Assembly (NCBI RefSeq): GCF_011050415.1
Contig: NZ_DRFS01000002.1
Span: 62,001-126,000 of the forward strand
Length of the DNA stretch: 64,000 nt
Reading direction: 5' to 3'
DNA from: Halomonas sp.
GTDB taxonomy: Bacteria; Pseudomonadota; Gammaproteobacteria; Pseudomonadales; Halomonadaceae
Position numbers and translations under genes: made by a program. Positions 25,401 through 34,505 of the stretch are shown here, piece by piece. The notes under the pieces are model-generated. The model was given only the letters and a program-made list of their open reading frames with translations. It searched no databases and was not told the DNA's origin. Every line of letters starts with the position of its first letter. Positions within the stretch are counted from its first letter, which is position 1.

Positions 25401-26977
25401 TTTGATTCCTTAACGTTATAGCCTTCTGTGTGGCAGCCTTGCCCATAAGCAGGAGAAGTCTCAAGACGCGCCAAAAAATGTTCGGCCTGTTGGCGCATAG
25501 CCTCGCGCTTTTCAACTGACATGCGTTTAAGCGAGCCATAGATCAGCTTCATGCGGGGGTTGTTGTTAAGAACCTCCGCGTTGGTTTCAAGAAAATGCCA
25601 GTAGAGACTATTAAACGGGCAGGCTTTCGGGCCGGTAACCTGTTTCGGTGAATAGCGGCAGTGCTGGCAGTGATCAGACATTTTGTCGATATATTTACCC
25701 GAGGCGCAGTAGGGCTTGGAGCCCATCAAGCCGCCGTCTGCATGCAGTACCATACCCAGCGTGTTAGGCAGCTCTACCCACTCGCTGGCATCGGCGTACA
25801 CGGCTAGATACCAATCACATAAAGCCTCGGGTTTAACCCCGCACAGCAAAGCGAAATTACCTGTCACCATTAGCCGCTGAATATGGTGGGCGTAGCTATT
25901 GTCGATCGTCATCTGGATAGCGCGCTGTAGGCAGCGCATATCGGTATCGGCATCCCAATAAAAAGCCGGGAGGTCGCGCTGAAAGCCGAGTTTGTTGGCA
26001 GCCTTATAAGCTGGCATTTGGGTCCAGTAGAGTCCGCGTACATACTCGCGCCAGCCCAGAATCTGGCGAATAAATCCCTCGACGGCATTAATCGGCGCAT
26101 CACCTGTGTAGTAGCGCTGTACTGCGGCCTCGCACACTTCATGGGGTGTCAACAGGCCGATATTTAGCGCTGCAGAGAGTCGTGAGTGGTACAAAAACGG
26201 CGATGCGTCACTGATGGCATCCTGATAACGGCCAAAGTGAGTCAAGCCGTGCTGCATAAAGTGTCTTAGGTCGACCAATGCCTGACGCCGTGTGACCGGT
26301 AGATTAAACTGCTCAATGGAACCCATATGGTCACTGAAATGGCGCTGGGCATCCGCTAGCGCGCTCTTAGTAAGCTCATCGTGCTGATGTTGCGGTAATC
26401 CAGGGAACTCAAGCGATGCATCGATAGGCTGACGATTATCGTGGTCGAAATTCCATTTGCCGCCAGCGGGTTCATCGCCCTCCATTAATAGTCCTGTGCG
26501 CTTGCGCTGTTCGCGGTAAAAGTACTCTAAGCGTAACTGTTTACGACCGCTCGACCACTGGTGGAAGTCATTAGGGGTGGTAAAAAAACGATCATCCTCT
26601 AAAAGTCGCCAGGGAAGGGCTGCATCGCTGCGTTGTTGCATTGACTCCCACAGGCGCCACTCCCCAGGCCGGGTAACGCGTATCTCGTTGCAACCATATT
26701 GCGCGGCAATGCGTTCGGCTTCTGGGACAATGGAGTGAGTGTTGTCGGCATCATCTAGTGCGCTGTAATGGACTTGGAAACCCTTTTCGCGCAGTGCCTG
26801 GGCAAAGTGACGCATGGCCGCCAAAAAAAGGCCAATTTTGTGTATATGATGGGGCACATAGCGCGCTTCCTCGGCGACTTCGCACAGGGCTACTACCGCA
26901 TTGGCAGGTGCTTGCTGTAGCGTTGCCAGCGAAAACGTCAGCTGGTCACCAAGTACCAAAAGCAAAGGCTTAGACAT
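25397..26977 (-). CDS. FeS-type photolyase / cryptochrome (FeS-BCP, probable (6-4) photolyase)
   Basis: A 526-residue member of the deoxyribodipyrimidine photolyase-related family (starts LLLVLGDQLTF; GKWNFDHDNR; LPNTLGMVLHADGG). Cysteines in LCGVKPEALCDW, the HCQHC pair near 436/439 and ACPFN near 451 match the four ligands of the [4Fe-4S] cluster in Agrobacterium PhrB and Rhodobacter CryB. PhrB repairs (6-4) photoproducts using FAD and a lumazine antenna. It is coupled to the DCC gene and divergent from hemH. Repair activity is inferred; a sensory role as in CryB is possible. Confidence 0.9.
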   Translation of the reverse strand: MSKPLLLVLGDQLTFSLATLQQAPANAVVALCEVAEEARYVPHHIHKIGLFLAAMRHFAQALREKGFQVHYSALDDADNTHSIVPEAERIAAQYGCNEIRVTRPGEWRLWESMQQRSDAALPWRLLEDDRFFTTPNDFHQWSSGRKQLRLEYFYREQRKRTGLLMEGDEPAGGKWNFDHDNRQPIDASLEFPGLPQHQHDELTKSALADAQRHFSDHMGSIEQFNLPVTRRQALVDLRHFMQHGLTHFGRYQDAISDASPFLYHSRLSAALNIGLLTPHEVCEAAVQRYYTGDAPINAVEGFIRQILGWREYVRGLYWTQMPAYKAANKLGFQRDLPAFYWDADTDMRCLQRAIQMTIDNSYAHHIQRLMVTGNFALLCGVKPEALCDWYLAVYADASEWVELPNTLGMVLHADGGLMGSKPYCASGKYIDKMSDHCQHCRYSPKQVTGPKACPFNSLYWHFLETNAEVLNNNPRMKLIYGSLKRMSVEKREAMRQQAEHFLARLETSPAYGQGCHTEGYNVKESK

Positions 26978-27107
26978 GAGTTGCCCCAGGGTTATACAAA
27001 TAATGCTGATAGTATAACTTTATGCCGCCGCTGTGCCGAAAAGTGATAGGATTTATGCACTTTCTAAATGTGCTGAGCACCCACGTTATTTTCCAGGAGC
27101 AAGTGTA

Positions 27108-28187
27108 ATGACCGAGAATGTCGTCAAGGATCAGCCGGGTACAGGACGCTTGACCCATGCACCTAGCGATCATCCGCCGGTGCCTCGGGCTAAAGTGGGT
27201 GTTGTACTCGCGAACTTGGGAACGCCGGATGCCACTGACTACTGGTCAATGCGTCGCTACTTAAATGAATTTCTCTCGGATAAGCGTGTTGTTGATTATG
27301 CCGGTTGGAAATGGCAGCCGCTGTTGCAGCTGATTATTTTGACCAAGCGTCCGTTTTCTTCCGGTAAGGCGTACCGAAGTATTTGGAATAACGAAAAGAA
27401 CGAAAGCCCGCTGCTGACAACGACACGAGCCCAGACCGAAAAAATGACCGCGCGTTTGAAAGCGCTTTACGGTGATGATGTCGAAGTTGATTTCTGCATG
27501 CGCTATGGCAATCCATCCACCGAAAGCGTGTTGACGCGGCTGAAAGAGAAGGGCTGTGAGCGCATCGTGTTCTTTCCGCTTTACCCCCAGTACGGCTCTC
27601 CGACCACGGCAACGGCCAATGACCAAGCATTTCGCACCCTGATGAAAATGAAGTGGCAGCCCTATATCCGCACGGTGCCTGCCTATTTCGATCATCCTGC
27701 TTACATACAGGCGCTGGCCAATTCGGTGGAAGAGGTCTATGCCGGTTTGCCCACCCGCCCGACGAAGCTAGTGGCTAGTTATCACGGTGTGCCTGAGCGC
27801 TATTTAATGGAAGGCGATCCTTACCATTGCCAGTGCCAGAAAACCACGCGGCTGCTGCGTGAGAAGCTTGGCTTTAGTAAAGAGGAAGTGGATACCGCAT
27901 TTCAGTCCCAGTTTGGCCCTGAAAAATGGGTTGGGCCACAGACAGTGAACCATGTGGCTGAACTGGCCAAGCAAGGACATAAACATATTGCGATTATGTC
28001 ACCTGCCTTTTCGTCAGACTGCGTGGAAACACTCGAAGAGATTGAAGAGGAGATCCACGATAGCTTTATGGAAGCGGGCGGGGAGACGTTTAGCTATATT
28101 TCTTGCCTAAACGACCGCGATGATCATATAGAAGCACTACTGGCCGTTATTAATAATGAGCTACAGGGTTGGTTGCCTAACGCCTAA
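27108..28187 (+). CDS. hemH: Ferrochelatase
   Basis: A 359-residue ferrochelatase that inserts Fe2+ into protoporphyrin IX, the last step of protoheme synthesis. Signatures are VVLANLGTPDATDYWSMRRYLNEFLSD, LVASYHGVPERYL (the catalytic His) and MSPAFSSDCVETLEEI (the conserved Glu region). An N-terminal extension of about 25 residues precedes the core. The ATG at 27108 follows CCAGGAG, whereas an upstream start at 27033 has none. It is divergent from the FeS photolyase, a neighbourhood often seen because porphyrins sensitise cells to light. Confidence 0.95.
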   Translation: MTENVVKDQPGTGRLTHAPSDHPPVPRAKVGVVLANLGTPDATDYWSMRRYLNEFLSDKRVVDYAGWKWQPLLQLIILTKRPFSSGKAYRSIWNNEKNESPLLTTTRAQTEKMTARLKALYGDDVEVDFCMRYGNPSTESVLTRLKEKGCERIVFFPLYPQYGSPTTATANDQAFRTLMKMKWQPYIRTVPAYFDHPAYIQALANSVEEVYAGLPTRPTKLVASYHGVPERYLMEGDPYHCQCQKTTRLLREKLGFSKEEVDTAFQSQFGPEKWVGPQTVNHVAELAKQGHKHIAIMSPAFSSDCVETLEEIEEEIHDSFMEAGGETFSYISCLNDRDDHIEALLAVINNELQGWLPNA

Positions 28188-28190
28188 CGC

Positions 28191-28634
28191 CTAACGGCCA
28201 CGACTTTTTAGTAGCTGCTCCCGGCGAGTTTTTAACCCGCCGGGAGGTTTTGGGCGAGCCGGGCGGGCAAAGCGACTCTGGCCAACATCTTCATCCATTA
28301 ACTCTGGTAATGAGCCCCGTGTGCCCGTAATAAAGCGCAAGTGCATATGTAGCCCTGTTTTGGCTAGCATATGGCCGGTGACGGGGGCAGTAATAAATAG
28401 GAAAAGTGTGATCAGTAGTTCCTGAATATGAGGCTCGCGTTGAGTGACGCTGAAATAGATCATTGACGCGATTAAAACGCAGCCAATGCCGAGCGTGGTG
28501 CCCTTAGTGGGGCTATGTAGCCGCATAAAAAAATCTTTAAACTGCAGCATTCCCAGTGAACCTACAAAGGCAAATAGTCCACCTAATATCAGGAGTAATG
28601 AAACCGCTGCCTCAGCAATGAGATTAAGTGTCAT
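28191..28634 (-). CDS. mnhG: Mrp Na+/H+ antiporter subunit G (operon 1)
   Basis: A 147-residue MnhG/PhaG protein with three transmembrane helices (LILGGLFAFVGSLGMLQFKDFFMRLHSPTKGTTLGIG is characteristic). It is the last subunit of the minus-strand six-gene Mrp operon. The C-terminal tail is basic (KPPGGLKTRREQLLKSRGR). The stop lies four bases from the hemH stop on the opposite strand. All Mrp subunits are needed for antiport. Confidence 0.93.
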   Translation of the reverse strand: MTLNLIAEAAVSLLLILGGLFAFVGSLGMLQFKDFFMRLHSPTKGTTLGIGCVLIASMIYFSVTQREPHIQELLITLFLFITAPVTGHMLAKTGLHMHLRFITGTRGSLPELMDEDVGQSRFARPARPKPPGGLKTRREQLLKSRGR

Positions 28635-28661
28635 GGCCCGTACCCTTATTTAATCTTGCTA

Positions 28662-28931
28662 TTATTCGATAATGTCGCCGCGTAGCAGATAGCGACAGAT
28701 AGCCATGGTGCTAATAAAGCCAAGCAAGGCGATTAGCATGGCGGCCTCAAAATAGGTTTTAGTGTTAAACCATAAACCGGCAATGACGATTAATGCGATT
28801 GCATTGACGTACATAGTATCCAGCGCTAAAAGTCGGTCAGGAATGTCAGGGCCAATCACTAGGCGATATACGTTCATCGCTAGCGCAAGGACAATGAACG
28901 TCAGGCTAATCCACAAAGCCACGGTTAACAT
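28662..28931 (-). CDS. mnhF: Mrp Na+/H+ antiporter subunit F (operon 1)
   Basis: An 89-residue MnhF protein with three hydrophobic helices and the family motif RLVIGPDIPDRLLALDTMYVNAIALI. Its start overlaps the end of mnhE by seven bases, showing translational coupling. It is a small integral subunit of the heteromeric complex. Confidence 0.93.
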   Translation of the reverse strand: MLTVALWISLTFIVLALAMNVYRLVIGPDIPDRLLALDTMYVNAIALIVIAGLWFNTKTYFEAAMLIALLGFISTMAICRYLLRGDIIE

Positions 28932-29422
28932 TCAAAAATCTCCTTCAAAGGCCGCTCATAGCGCTGGTGTATTTCTTCTATCAGTTGCTGTTCATCTTCC
29001 ATATCAAGTACATGAATCAATAATGACGTCTGATCAATACGAATATTGGTAGAGACAGTGCCGGGTGTCATGGTGATGGTATTGGCAAGCAGTGTGATGG
29101 CTAAGCGATCCTTCACTTGCAGCGGATACTCCACAAAGCCAGGGTGGGGTTCACGTTTGGGGCTTAGTATTAGTAGGCTAACGTGCAGGTTGGCGACAAC
29201 GATATCGCCAAGTACACATAAGAAAAAGCGTAACAGTTTGATAGGGTGTTTTACGCGCGGAAAGGGTAACCAGAATTGGCGCGTGAGCAGCGGAATGCCG
29301 ATGGCGAGAACGACGCCGAGCAGCACTTGCCCAAAGGCGGTACTTCGTACCATCAACAGCCAGGTAACCAGAAGAATCAGCGACAGCATGGGGGCAGGGA
29401 GGTAACGCAGGATATAGGTCAT
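28925..29422 (-). CDS. mnhE: Mrp Na+/H+ antiporter subunit E (operon 1)
   Basis: A 165-residue MnhE protein with N-terminal hydrophobic helices and a cytoplasmic domain containing LANTITMTPGTVSTNIRIDQTSLLIHVLD, the most conserved element of the family. It overlaps mnhD by four bases and mnhF by seven. Confidence 0.93.
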   Translation of the reverse strand: MTYILRYLPAPMLSLILLVTWLLMVRSTAFGQVLLGVVLAIGIPLLTRQFWLPFPRVKHPIKLLRFFLCVLGDIVVANLHVSLLILSPKREPHPGFVEYPLQVKDRLAITLLANTITMTPGTVSTNIRIDQTSLLIHVLDMEDEQQLIEEIHQRYERPLKEIFEC

Positions 29423-30945
29423 TGCGACTCTCCTGAGCGTAGAACAAGCGCTGTATCGTCAGGTAACAACGCATCAATAAATAGCTGCGGGGAAGCGAGC
29501 TGCTCGGCAGTGGCTTGAGTGTATTGACTCACCGGCCCTCCTAAGATGACCAGTAGCGGTGCACTGATGAGTAGCCATACAACGCCAGTTAGTTGTAAAC
29601 GACTAATATGAGGGCCGTTAGGCGCGCCTTTGTAACTTGCCCAGAAAAATACCGAGCCTGCTCGGGAAAGCGCAATTAAGCTCGCTAAACCAGCAAGTAA
29701 CAGTAACGGCCATAGCCAGATCCGCTGGCCGCTTTCAGCGGATTGCATGAGCAGTAGCTTTCCCAGTGCGCCCGCGAGCGGGGGTAAGCCGGAGATTGCC
29801 ACGGCACCAATAATAAACATACTGCCAATCAGGGCTGGCTGGCGCAGTAGGCGGGCACGCACCAAGCGAGTCCCCGCTTTACCCCGTTGCATGCCAATGA
29901 GTTCTGCAATCAGAAATAGAGCACCTGCTATTAGCGTAGTGTGCACCAGGTAGAAGAGCAGGGCGCTATTGGCGGGGACATGCCCCATGCCTGCACCGCT
30001 CAACAGCGTGCCGACGGAAACCAGCACTAGGTAAGCCGCCAGCGTTCGCATATCCCGTGCCGCCAGAACACCAATGGCCGCAAAAAGTAGCGTGGCTAAG
30101 CCACCCCACCATAGCCACGCGTTAATTAGCGTGGCAGCGGGGCTGTCGGCGAATACCAGCGTTTGTATGCGGAGCAGAGCGTAAAGGCCCACTTTGGTCA
30201 TAATCGCGAACAGGGCGGCGACCGGTGCCGGGGCAGAGGCATAGGTTGCCGGCAGCCAGAAATAGAGCGGTAAAATAGCGGCTTTGAGACTAAACACGAC
30301 CACCAGTAGCAGCGCGCCAGCGCTGGCTAATGCTGCTTCGTCGCCCTCCATGAGCGCAACACGGTGGCCCATGTCGACCATGTTAAGAGTGCCGGTAATG
30401 CCGTACAGCACGCCCAGTGCGATTAAAAACAGTGCTGAGCCGACCAGATTGAGTACCACATAGTGCAGGCCTGCCCCAATGCGCGCCTTGCCGCCACCGT
30501 GCATTAACAGTGCATAAGAGGCGAGCAGTAGAATTTCGAAAAATACAAACAGATTGAACATGTCGCCAGTGAGAAACGCACCGTTTAAGCCTAATAGCTG
30601 AAGGTGAAAAATTCCGTGAAAGTTGCTTCCTCGTGCGTCATCCCCAGAACTGGCAAACACAATACAGCCCAGCGCCAGTACAGCCGTTAGCGCCACCATA
30701 AGTGCCGATAAGCGATCAAGTACGAGCACAATGCCAAAGGGAGCCTGCCAGTTACCTAATGCATAAACGCTGATAACATCACTGTTAGCGCGCATCAGCA
30801 AAAAGCCGGAAAGCACCACCAAAAGCGCCGAGGAGAAAATACTTATTTGACGCTGTAGGGTGCTTGGTGTTTGCCCAGATAGCAGCAGGCCCAGGGCGGT
30901 CACCATGGGGAGAAGAATCGGCAGCACTAACAAGTGTTGGCTCAT
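29419..30945 (-). CDS. mnhD: Mrp Na+/H+ antiporter subunit D (operon 1)
   Basis: A 508-residue MnhD, homologous to proton-pumping subunits NuoM/NuoN of complex I, with about 14 transmembrane helices. The Proton_antipo_M core is intact (FFEILLLASYALLMHGG with the key Glu, and FSLKAAILPLYFWLPATYASAPAPVAALFA with the key Lys). It takes part in the H+ path of the antiporter. It abuts mnhC with a one-base overlap. Confidence 0.94.
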   Translation of the reverse strand: MSQHLLVLPILLPMVTALGLLLSGQTPSTLQRQISIFSSALLVVLSGFLLMRANSDVISVYALGNWQAPFGIVLVLDRLSALMVALTAVLALGCIVFASSGDDARGSNFHGIFHLQLLGLNGAFLTGDMFNLFVFFEILLLASYALLMHGGGKARIGAGLHYVVLNLVGSALFLIALGVLYGITGTLNMVDMGHRVALMEGDEAALASAGALLLVVVFSLKAAILPLYFWLPATYASAPAPVAALFAIMTKVGLYALLRIQTLVFADSPAATLINAWLWWGGLATLLFAAIGVLAARDMRTLAAYLVLVSVGTLLSGAGMGHVPANSALLFYLVHTTLIAGALFLIAELIGMQRGKAGTRLVRARLLRQPALIGSMFIIGAVAISGLPPLAGALGKLLLMQSAESGQRIWLWPLLLLAGLASLIALSRAGSVFFWASYKGAPNGPHISRLQLTGVVWLLISAPLLVILGGPVSQYTQATAEQLASPQLFIDALLPDDTALVLRSGESQ

Positions 30946-31286
30946 CAGCGTGTGTCTCCTTCTTCACCCTGCTTGCCATCCACATGGTCATTGCCTAGTT
31001 CTGCCCGCGTCCGGATAGCCAGGATGACAATAAACGCCGTCATCGCAAAACCGATAACAATTGCCGTTAATACCAGTGCCTGAGGCAGTGGGTCAGCGGG
31101 AATCGCTGATTCTCCAATGACCGCCGCAGAGTGGGTGTGCAGCCCGCCGGTTGAGAAGAGGAACAAATTGACCGCATAAGAGAGCAGAACCAGACCCACA
31201 ATAATAGAGAAGGTGCGGCCACGTAGCAGTAGGTAGATGCCGCTGGCGCTGAGTACGCCCGTGACCAGTGAGAACAACAGTTCCAT
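30945..31286 (-). CDS. mnhC: Mrp Na+/H+ antiporter subunit C (operon 1)
   Basis: A 113-residue MnhC, homologous to NuoK, with three transmembrane helices (LFSLVTGVLSASGIYLLLRGRTFSIIVGLVLLSYAVNLFLF) and the DPLPQALVLTAIVIGFAMTAF motif. It starts at the last base of the mnhAB stop and ends at the first base of mnhD. Confidence 0.94.
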   Translation of the reverse strand: MELLFSLVTGVLSASGIYLLLRGRTFSIIVGLVLLSYAVNLFLFSTGGLHTHSAAVIGESAIPADPLPQALVLTAIVIGFAMTAFIVILAIRTRAELGNDHVDGKQGEEGDTR

Positions 31287-34120
31287 TATTTACTCCCCTC
31301 TTTTGATGCTGACTGTTCGGTCGTTTGAAGTGTTGGCCGGTGCGCTGTGGTGACACTGCCAAGATTGACCAAAATCATCAGCGTTGCGCCTACGACCGCT
31401 AGGTAAACACCTAGGTCAAAGAGCATCGCCGTCGCCAATTCAATTTTGCCGATTAGCGGAATATCGAAATAGCCAAAAGAGGAGGTGAGGAAGGGATAGC
31501 CAAACAGCCAGCTGCCAAGCCCTGTACTAACGGCAATGGCTAGCCCCAGCACGGAAATAAAAGGGAAAGAGACTTTAAGGCGTTGGCTGGTCCACTCATA
31601 GCCCCGGGCAATATATTGCAGCAGTAGTGCAATAGCGGTAATCAGACCGGCAATAAAGCCGCCGCCGGGTTGGTTATGGCCGCGTAGGAATATGTAGAAA
31701 GATACCAGCAGAGCAATGGGCAGAATAATTTGTGCCACTACGTCCAGTATCAAAGGGTAACGGTGCCTTGACCAGCGTATCCCTTCCACATTGCCTGATG
31801 GTTTAAACAAGCGTAAGCGGTTAAGCAGCTTGTAAGTCGCAAGCCCGGCAAGCGTCAGTACCGTGATTTCGCCCAGCGTATCAAAGCCGCGGAAGTCGAC
31901 CAGAATGACGTTAACGACGTTCGTGCCGCCACCGCCGGGAACACTTTCGGCGAGGAAGAAGTCCGAAATGCTCGCTACCTCACGTGTTAGCAACGCATAG
32001 TTTAGAGAGGCGATAATAAGTCCCAGAGAGCCTGCGAGAAGCACATCGCGCATTATTCGCCTTGAGGACACCCACAGTGGCGGACGCTGAGGCAGAAAAA
32101 ATAGTGCCAGGATCATTAAGATCATTGAGGCGACTTCAACTGACAGTTGAGTGAGTGCAAGATCAGGTGCAGAGAAGCGGATAAACGTTAGCGATACGGT
32201 TAAACCCACCACCGAGAGCATCAGCAGTGATACCAGCCTCCAGCGATGCGCCAGCGCACTCCCAATCGCCCCCAGCATCATCACGGCGGCACCCAGTATG
32301 ACTAAGCCATCGATAGGTTGTATGCCTGCAGAGCCCGTTAAAGAGCTAACGTTACTCAGTCCCAGTGCCGTCATCGCCAAAGCGGAGAGCAGTAAAAGCG
32401 CCTGATAGCGCTGTAGTGAGCCGTTCTCCAGACGTAGCGTCACCCACAGCGCTGCTTTAACTATTCGTGTAATGAGTTTTTCAAAAACAACTTTGGCATT
32501 TTGGCTAGGCAGGATGTTGGCCAGAAGGCCCAGGCGCTTATGCTCGCGCAATAATAGAGCACCACCTGCAATGGCAGTAATACTCATCATGAGCGGTAAA
32601 TTGAGTCCATGCCATAGTGCAAAAGTGAAAACAGGATTATTGACACCTTGAACCGCAAGGCTAGCGCTATTAATTAGCGGCGCGGCAAGGGTCATTGGAA
32701 GTAATCCGACCAGCAGGCATAGAAACGCTAATACCAGGCCAGGAAGGTACATTCCTTTTGGTGGATCATGGGGATGTAAGACTTGCTCTGCGGGGGAGTT
32801 ATCAATGGATTTGGCGAAGAAAACACCGTGCACCAAGCGTAGTGAATAGGCGACCGATAGCGTGGCACCCAACAGAACGAGTAGTGGAATGATGCTTCCT
32901 AATCCACCGAAAAGCTCAGTCGCCAGTGCTTTCGTTAGCAGCATTTCTTTAGATAAAAAGCCGTTGAATGGTGGAAAACCCGCCATGGCCGCCCCGGCCA
33001 TTAAGGTTAACGTTCCGGTAATCGGCATCAGCGACCATAGACCACCCAAGCGGCGAATATCTCGAGTACCTGTTTCATGATCAATAATGCCAACGCTCAT
33101 AAACAGCGTGGCCTTGAATAGGGCGTGGTTAAGTATGTGAAAAAGGGCAGCTACAATCGATAGCGGTGTGTCCAAGCCCAGTAGCAACACGATAAGGCCT
33201 AAATGACTAACCGTCGAGAACGCTAAAATACCTTTTAAATCACGCTCTAACAAAGCAAACCAAGCGCCATAAACGAGCGTTGCAAGGCCAGCTAGTGTTA
33301 GACTAACCGCCCAAAGTGAGGTGTCGCCCAGTGCTGGATGTAGTCTGGCGAGGAGAAAAATCCCCGCTTTAACCATCGTGGCAGAGTGTAAATAGGCTGA
33401 AACCGGGGTAGGGGCGGCCATCGCGTGGGGTAGCCAGAAGTGAAACGGGAACTGTGCTGATTTGGTAAATGCACCGAGTAACACTAAGGCCATGATGAGG
33501 GGGTAATGTGGGGCTGCGCGAAGTTGGTCACCGGCTACCAGTACGTCGCTCATGGCGAAACTGCCCACCTCATTGCCAATAAGCAGTATGCCCGCTAACA
33601 GCGCTAGCCCTCCGGCACCAGTGACGGTCAGTGCCATGCGGGCGCCTCGGCGGGCATCGCTCAAATGGCCCCAAAAGCCAATGAGTAGAAAAGAGGCAAC
33701 GCTGGTCAGCTCCCAAAAAAGCCACATCAGCAGTAAATTATCGGCCATTACGATGCCGAGCATAGCTGTCATGAACAGCATCATAAACGAGAAGAAGCGG
33801 CCGTCTTTCTCGTCGCTGGCAAGGTAATAACCCGCATAGGTAATAATCTGACTACCTATGCCCAGGATGAGTAGCGCAAACAGTAGCGTAAGCCCATCAA
33901 GGCGTAACGCAAGGTCCAGCCCCAACAATGGCATCCAGTTCCAGTGCTGGGTAACGACCTCGCCACTCAGTAGGGTGGGCAAATGGCTAAGGACAATGCT
34001 GAGGGCGGCCAACGGGGCAATAATCGTGGCGGTCGTGCAAATGACGCGTCCGCGGCTGGCGGTGAATAGCGGCACTAAGGTGCCAGCCAGGGTTAACAGA
34101 GGTATCCATAGCAGCGACAT
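31286..34120 (-). CDS. Mrp Na+/H+ antiporter fused subunits A and B (operon 1)
   Basis: A 944-residue fusion. Residues 1 to about 780 are MnhA, homologous to NuoL, with the Proton_antipo core ([58 protein letters not shown]) and the C-terminal [21 protein letters not shown] segment. The last 150 or so residues are MnhB ([29 protein letters not shown]). The fused AB form defines group 2 Mrp systems. The ATG at 34120 (MSLLWIPLL) is preferred; the frame is open to 34258, but that extension is not hydrophobic and does not fit the family. A hairpin lies in its leader. Confidence 0.92.
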   Translation of the reverse strand: MSLLWIPLLTLAGTLVPLFTASRGRVICTTATIIAPLAALSIVLSHLPTLLSGEVVTQHWNWMPLLGLDLALRLDGLTLLFALLILGIGSQIITYAGYYLASDEKDGRFFSFMMLFMTAMLGIVMADNLLLMWLFWELTSVASFLLIGFWGHLSDARRGARMALTVTGAGGLALLAGILLIGNEVGSFAMSDVLVAGDQLRAAPHYPLIMALVLLGAFTKSAQFPFHFWLPHAMAAPTPVSAYLHSATMVKAGIFLLARLHPALGDTSLWAVSLTLAGLATLVYGAWFALLERDLKGILAFSTVSHLGLIVLLLGLDTPLSIVAALFHILNHALFKATLFMSVGIIDHETGTRDIRRLGGLWSLMPITGTLTLMAGAAMAGFPPFNGFLSKEMLLTKALATELFGGLGSIIPLLVLLGATLSVAYSLRLVHGVFFAKSIDNSPAEQVLHPHDPPKGMYLPGLVLAFLCLLVGLLPMTLAAPLINSASLAVQGVNNPVFTFALWHGLNLPLMMSITAIAGGALLLREHKRLGLLANILPSQNAKVVFEKLITRIVKAALWVTLRLENGSLQRYQALLLLSALAMTALGLSNVSSLTGSAGIQPIDGLVILGAAVMMLGAIGSALAHRWRLVSLLMLSVVGLTVSLTFIRFSAPDLALTQLSVEVASMILMILALFFLPQRPPLWVSSRRIMRDVLLAGSLGLIIASLNYALLTREVASISDFFLAESVPGGGGTNVVNVILVDFRGFDTLGEITVLTLAGLATYKLLNRLRLFKPSGNVEGIRWSRHRYPLILDVVAQIILPIALLVSFYIFLRGHNQPGGGFIAGLITAIALLLQYIARGYEWTSQRLKVSFPFISVLGLAIAVSTGLGSWLFGYPFLTSSFGYFDIPLIGKIELATAMLFDLGVYLAVVGATLMILVNLGSVTTAHRPTLQTTEQSASKEGSK

Positions 34121-34505
34121 TGCTAGCGTTCCGCACTCTGGGTGGCCTTCTACCTGCCGGTAGCGTGCAATCGGCAGGTGATAGAACCATGTGAAGGTTG
34201 AGGGTTTGCATGACAGTGACAAGCGCGCGTTAAAACACGCGTCTGGTAAGCCAAACATGGGTGCTATAAGGTTTACGATTTGCGTTACCTTGATAGCCTC
34301 TCTTTTGTCAGCTGTCGGGGGGGAGTCTACAGAGGCGTTAGTGAGGGCGGTAGGCGACTTATGCCTAAGCCACTTTGGTGTTATATGGGCCTTAGTTGGA
34401 TATCGCTTGTCGCGCTGGCTGGGTGAAATAGCAGTAAATGAGGCATCATGCCTAACGTTCCCATCGGTAGTGGTGGGCAGTTTGTTACTTAGGAGATTTC
34501 GCTAG
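34121..34505. promoter_or_regulatory. Divergent regulatory region between the two Mrp operons
   Basis: 385 bases without a convincing gene separate the start codons of mnhAB (minus) and mnhA (plus). It holds ACCTGCCG/CGGCAGGT arms at 34152-34179 that would form a hairpin in the mnhAB leader, and a 13-bp palindrome AGGCAT-C-ATGCCT at 34441-34453 before mnhA. TTAGGAG precedes the mnhA start. No -35/-10 pair stands out. The region presumably carries both operon promoters. Confidence 0.55.

Noticed and set aside
32151..33827. Several plus-strand frames inside mnhAB
   Set aside because: Antisense shadows of a strongly conserved membrane protein; compositions rich in Ser/Pro/Lys typical of shadows.
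33987..34258. N-terminal extension of mnhAB to 34258
   Set aside because: The added residues are not membrane-like and do not fit MnhA proteins, which begin near MSLLWIPLL.
34191..34505. 104-codon plus-strand frame between the Mrp operons
   Set aside because: No ribosome-binding site, no recognisable domain, and it lies in a divergent promoter region ending exactly at mnhA; more likely chance.
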